Positions 61,007 to 64,000 of a stretch of DNA of 64,000 bases are shown in pieces (the stretch's first letter is position 1; each line of letters opens with the position of its first letter). The notes under the pieces were generated by a model. That model saw only the letters and a program-made list of their open reading frames with translations, was not told the DNA's origin and ran no database searches. The position numbers were made by a program, and so were the translations under genes. Origin of the DNA: Actinomycetes bacterium (GTDB lineage Bacteria; Actinomycetota; Actinomycetes; S36-B12); the NCBI GenBank assembly GCA_024639145.1, contig JAHEIZ010000003.1, positions 62,001-126,000 of the forward strand. The letters are read 5' to 3'.

Positions 61007-61012
61007 TACCCT
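61007..61012 (+). promoter_or_regulatory. -10 hexamer TACCCT for leaderless upp
   Basis: TACCCT is followed by six bases and the ATG at 61019. Confidence 0.55.
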
Positions 61013-61018
61013 CGCCCC

Positions 61019-61660
61019 ATGCGCACACTCGTGATCGATCATCCCCTCGTTGCCCACAAGCTCGGCAAGCTCCGCAAGACCGACACCTCGTCGGCGACCT
61101 TCCGGTTGCTCGCCGAGGAGCTCGTGACGCTGCTTGCCTACGAGGCCACCGATGATCTCGAGGTGCAACCGGTCAGGATCTCGACTCCTGTCGCCGACTG
61201 CACTGTCGTCGAGCTCATCGACCCCAAGCCGCTGATCGTCCCGATCCTGCGGGCAGGCCTGGGGATGCTCAACGGCATGGTCAAGCTGATGCCCACCGCC
61301 GAGGTCGGCTTCCTGGGCATGGTGCGCGATCACGATTCGCTTCTCGCGACCACCTATGCCGACCGTCTCCCGCACGACCTTTCCGATCGCACGGTCTTCG
61401 TGCTCGATCCGATGCTGGCTACCGGCGGAACGCTCGTCGCGGCAATCGATCTCATGCTCGAGCGCGGTGCCCGCAACATCACGGCGATCTGCCTTCTCGC
61501 TGCACCGGAGGGCGTGAAGATGGTGGAGGATGCCTACGGCGACCGCGATGTGAATGTCACTGTCGTGACTGCCGCCATCGACGATCACCTGAACGAGAAG
61601 GGCTACATCGTCCCCGGCCTCGGTGACGCGGGCGATCGCCTCTTCGGCCTGGCCGAATAG
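61019..61660 (+). CDS. upp: Uracil phosphoribosyltransferase
   Basis: A 213-residue [37 protein letters not shown] and the PRPP site [15 protein letters not shown] are diagnostic, and the C-terminal [18 protein letters not shown] binds uracil. It makes UMP from uracil. The ATG at 61019 is fixed by the -10 hexamer. Confidence 0.95.
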   Translation: MRTLVIDHPLVAHKLGKLRKTDTSSATFRLLAEELVTLLAYEATDDLEVQPVRISTPVADCTVVELIDPKPLIVPILRAGLGMLNGMVKLMPTAEVGFLGMVRDHDSLLATTYADRLPHDLSDRTVFVLDPMLATGGTLVAAIDLMLERGARNITAICLLAAPEGVKMVEDAYGDRDVNVTVVTAAIDDHLNEKGYIVPGLGDAGDRLFGLAE

Positions 61661-61662
61661 TC

Positions 61663-62136
61663 GTGTCGACGTTGACGGCGGCCCAGGTCGCAGAGCAGGA
61701 AGCCTCTCTTGTCCTGAGCTCCTTCACCCTTGCCGACGCAGTCGGCTTGGGCGCGATCGCGCAGTCGCGTGCCGAGAGCGAGGATCTCCCACTCATCATC
61801 CAGGTGCGTCACGGTCGTCGTATTGCCTTCATGGTGTCCTTGCCAGGCTCTCAGTACGACTCTGAGAACTGGATCAACCGCAAGGCCGCAGTGGTCGAGA
61901 AGTTCGATACCTCCACGCTCTATCAGAAGCTTCGCTACACCGAGCGCGGCACGAACTTCGCCGATGCCACGGGTCTGAGCACCACTGAATTCGCGGCCTA
62001 CGGCGGAGGCATGCCGATCGCAGTAGGCAACGTCGGAATCGTCGGCAGCATTTACGCCTCCGGGCTTCCTGACGTCGAGGATCACGCGTTTCTCGTCGAG
62101 TGCCTTCGCGAGCTTCAAGCAGCGCAATCCCTGTAG
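61663..62136 (+). CDS. UPF0303 / heme-degrading-domain protein
   Basis: A 157-residue protein of the UPF0303 group (HbpS/GlcG-like fold). ENWINRKAAVVEKFDTSTL, YAAYGGGMP-like FAAYGGGMPIAVGNVGIVGSIYASGLPDVEDHAFLVECL are the family blocks. The GTG start lies two bases after the upp stop, so they form an operon. The role is unproven. Confidence 0.85.
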   Translation: MSTLTAAQVAEQEASLVLSSFTLADAVGLGAIAQSRAESEDLPLIIQVRHGRRIAFMVSLPGSQYDSENWINRKAAVVEKFDTSTLYQKLRYTERGTNFADATGLSTTEFAAYGGGMPIAVGNVGIVGSIYASGLPDVEDHAFLVECLRELQAAQSL

Positions 62137-62172
62137 TCGCGTCACCTGCACGCATCGGCGCCCATCTCGCAC

Positions 62173-62178
62173 TAGCGT
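62173..62178 (+). promoter_or_regulatory. -10 hexamer TAGCGT for a leaderless small gene
   Basis: TAGCGT is followed by six bases and the GTG at 62185. Confidence 0.5.
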
Positions 62179-62184
62179 GTGCCT

Positions 62185-62334
62185 GTGCTCTGGATATTTC
62201 TGCTGTGGATCATCGTGTTCGTCGGCATCTTCTGGCGTCAGCGCTGGACCCTGCCCCTGGGCCTTGTCGGCCTCATCGCCACCGTCGTGTTCTTGAAGAT
62301 GAACATGGACTCGACCATTCCGCTGAACTTCTGA
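62185..62334 (+). CDS. 49-residue two-span membrane protein (not in the ORF track)
   Basis: The GTG at 62185 opens a 49-residue frame to TGA at 62332-62334. It encodes two hydrophobic helices (LWIFLLWIIVFVGIF and LGLVGLIATVVFL) joined by a basic WRQRW turn, and ends in STIPLNF. The precise TAGCGT spacing and the seven-base gap to the DsbB-like ATG support it. The function is unknown; it may assist the downstream membrane protein. Confidence 0.6.
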   Translation: MLWIFLLWIIVFVGIFWRQRWTLPLGLVGLIATVVFLKMNMDSTIPLNF

Positions 62335-62341
62335 GGCCGTG

Positions 62342-62995
62342 ATGACGACACAGGTGAAACTCGCGCGCGTTCTCAATCTGCTTGCCCTGCTGGCATTGCT
62401 CGGGGTGCTCAGCGGCTCCCTGCACCTTCAGTTCGGCCAGGGCGAGCCGCCATGCCCGCTCTGCCTGGTGCAGCGCTCCGGCATGATCGCACTCGCCGTG
62501 GGCCCGCTGCTGAACCTGTTCACCGGCATCAAGGTGCGTAACTACGCCTTCGCGATCCTGGCCGCCTGCGTCGGCGGCGCCGGAAGCGTGCGGCAGATCC
62601 TGTTGCACATCGCCACTCCGGGTGACCCCGGCTACGGCCCCAAGGTCCTCGGCTTTCACCTCTACACCTGGGCTGACATCACCTTCCTGATCGCGATCAT
62701 CGGCATCGCGATCCTGCTGATGTGGCCCGGCCAGTTCGCCGCGAATGACCGCGGGATCCTGGGCTCCCCCGGCGTGATGCGGGTACTCACCATCACCGTC
62801 GCCGCCTGGTACTCGATCTACCTGATTGCCATGACGATATTCATCATCCCGATGTGCGGCATCGGCATGTGCCCGGCGGATCCGCCGGAGACCACCTATC
62901 TGCCGAGCAATGGCGCCTGGCTGGCCATCGGCGGTGCTGGAATCCTCTCCTTGCTCATTGGCATCATCAGTAACTCGCGTATGCGTCGTCGCTGA
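62342..62995 (+). CDS. DsbB-like disulphide bond formation protein
   Basis: A 217-residue membrane protein with about five helices. CPLCLVQRSGM near residue 38 is the DsbB active-site CxxC with QR, and IIPMCGIGMCPADPP is the second cysteine pair. It would reoxidise a DsbA-like partner with quinone. A GTG one codon earlier is an alternative start. No dsbA gene is in the window. Confidence 0.85.
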   Translation: MTTQVKLARVLNLLALLALLGVLSGSLHLQFGQGEPPCPLCLVQRSGMIALAVGPLLNLFTGIKVRNYAFAILAACVGGAGSVRQILLHIATPGDPGYGPKVLGFHLYTWADITFLIAIIGIAILLMWPGQFAANDRGILGSPGVMRVLTITVAAWYSIYLIAMTIFIIPMCGIGMCPADPPETTYLPSNGAWLAIGGAGILSLLIGIISNSRMRRR

Positions 62996-63057
62996 CTATC
63001 ACCCCTCTTCGGATCCCCAGCAGGGGGATCGAGGGTGACCTGGCCGTCGTACATGGG

Positions 63058-63063
63058 CAGAAT
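63058..63063 (+). promoter_or_regulatory. -10-like hexamer CAGAAT for leaderless parA-like gene
   Basis: CAGAAT is followed by six bases and the GTG at 63070. Confidence 0.45.
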
Positions 63064-63069
63064 GCTCCC

Positions 63070-63858
63070 GTGAAGACAATCGCAGTGATGGCCAATAAGG
63101 GCGGCGTAGGCAAGACCGGAATCACCCTCGGGCTGGCCGGTGCGGCCGCCCATCGGGGCTTGGCGGTGCTGGTGATCGATCTTGATCCCCAGGGCAATGC
63201 CACCAGCCACTTGAAGACCCGCAAGGGCCGCATGTCCCTCGCTGACGTCCTCGCCTCTCCGATCCCCGAGACCTTCGTCGATGCGATCAGCATCTGCGAC
63301 TGGGACGCCAGCATTGGCGAGGTCGACGTCCTGCCCTCGCACCCCGACATCATCCGCTTCGACGCCTGGAGCCCCGGTCGCAGCACGACCAAGCTTCGCC
63401 GTGCCATGAAGGATGTCGAGGGCTACGACCTCGTGCTGATCGACTGCCCGCCGTCCCTCGGTGCGCTCACCCGTGAGGCACTCACGGCAGCCAATAAGGC
63501 CCTCATCGTCACCACGCCGTCGTACTTCGGTGCCCAGGGCGTCGAGAAGTCCCTTGCCGAGATCACCGAGATCCAGAAGACCACCAACCCCGATCTCGAA
63601 TTCGCCGGCGTGGTCATGAACCGCTTCCGTCCGACCGCCGAGGAGCACAACTACCGCCTCAGCGAACTCAACGACATCGTCGGTGCTCGCACCATCCTCA
63701 AGCCACTTCTTCCCGAGCGCATGGTGTTCCAGCAGGCGGAGGGCTCCGGTGCACCCGTGCAGGCCATTCCTGGCGTTGCCGCACGCGAGGTCGGAGAGAT
63801 TCTCAACTCGTACTTGACCAAGTTGTTGCGCGAACCGCGCAGCACGGAAGGCGTCTGA
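63070..63858 (+). CDS. ParA/Soj-family ATPase
   Basis: A 262-residue ATPase with the deviant Walker A NKGGVGKTGITLG, switch I VIDLDPQGNATSHL and Walker B YDLVLIDCPPSLG. There is no N-terminal helix-turn-helix and no parB gene beside it, so it is probably one of the actinobacterial ParA-like proteins with unclear cargo rather than the chromosome partition ParA. Confidence 0.85.
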   Translation: MKTIAVMANKGGVGKTGITLGLAGAAAHRGLAVLVIDLDPQGNATSHLKTRKGRMSLADVLASPIPETFVDAISICDWDASIGEVDVLPSHPDIIRFDAWSPGRSTTKLRRAMKDVEGYDLVLIDCPPSLGALTREALTAANKALIVTTPSYFGAQGVEKSLAEITEIQKTTNPDLEFAGVVMNRFRPTAEEHNYRLSELNDIVGARTILKPLLPERMVFQQAEGSGAPVQAIPGVAAREVGEILNSYLTKLLREPRSTEGV

Positions 63859-63919
63859 CCTAGCCCGAAAGCGATACACGGGCGAAACACTGCGCCGCCT
63901 GCTCGAAACACTGCATTCG

Positions 63920-63925
63920 TAACGT
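63920..63925 (+). promoter_or_regulatory. -10 hexamer TAACGT for the last gene
   Basis: TAACGT is followed by seven bases and the ATG at 63933. Two copies of CGAAACACTGC lie 21 bases apart just upstream. Confidence 0.4.
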
Positions 63926-63932
63926 CGGCCTC

Positions 63933-64000
63933 ATGACGGGGGCCAAGCAGACCGCGGTGATCACGCCGTTCGACGAGATGTCGGGCGAAGGCGGACCACG
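63933..64000 (+). CDS. Start of a protein truncated by the window (possibly circularly permuted ATP-grasp)
   Basis: Twenty-two codons are visible from the ATG at 63933. The segment TPFDEMSGEGGPR resembles the N-terminal DEM-x-DG-xPR motif of circularly permuted type 2 ATP-grasp proteins (DUF404/407), but this is too little sequence to be firm. Confidence 0.4.
   Translation, partial: MTGAKQTAVITPFDEMSGEGGP

Noticed and set aside
62896-63879. 327-residue minus-strand ORF
   Set aside because: Antisense shadow of the ParA-like and DsbB-like genes.

Overview
This is a high-GC bacterial chromosome segment, almost certainly from an actinobacterium. The evidence is MshA (mycothiol synthesis), SenX3-RegX3-PhoU, CarD, DUF2516, DUF4032, a TadA-associated protein, type IV pilus genes without the outer-membrane parts PilP and PilQ, and very widespread leaderless gene starts. 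I cannot name the genus. There is no rRNA, tRNA, CRISPR array, phage or insertion sequence that I can support. No gene-free stretch exceeds about 300 bases.

Layout. (1) 1-9.1 kb: the end of an unknown gene, then an amine-catabolism island with an APC permease, a choline/ethanolamine-kinase-like protein, a glutamine-synthetase-like ligase, an aldehyde dehydrogenase, an SDR, a DCC-family protein, a C26 gamma-glutamyl hydrolase and a LacI regulator. Together they fit a gamma-glutamylation route, most economically for ethanolamine. (2) 9.1-23 kb: housekeeping genes (DUF4032/antiporter pair, rlmB-cysS, ispF-ispD-carD, regX3-senX3, phoU, mshA-ybjN-gpmA). (3) 23-31.3 kb: small accessory genes, including a SOUL / SIGS-repeat / zinc-ribbon trio, a decayed gene fragment, an RHH protein, secreted proteins and TerC. 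(4) 31.3-55.3 kb: a large type IV pilus locus with pilMNO, pilB, two pilT, pilC, a major pilin, pilD, minor pilins pilV/W/X with large tip domains, a CpaE/TadZ-like ATPase, a sigma-70-like factor, several unknown proteins and a membrane protein with degenerate GGDEF and EAL regions. (5) 55.3-64 kb: an XRE regulator with an AHNAK-like repeat protein, dtd, ygfZ-fur-nitrobindin, tadA, upp, small membrane proteins, a DsbB-like protein, a ParA-like ATPase and the start of one more gene.

Two points deserve most attention. First, the probable transcription-unit starts of the pilus locus carry a box close to [GT]CCGA[TA]A[AC]. This resembles the -10 element of FliA/WhiG-type sigma factors, and the locus encodes its own divergent sigma-like protein. 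Three of these boxes share CCGATACCC exactly, and one directly abuts an array of four 30-bp repeats with dyad symmetry. The canonical -35 is not visible, so the box could instead bind a regulator. Second, about twenty genes across the window begin six or seven bases after a TANNNT-like -10 hexamer with no Shine-Dalgarno sequence. This marks leaderless transcripts and was used here to choose starts.
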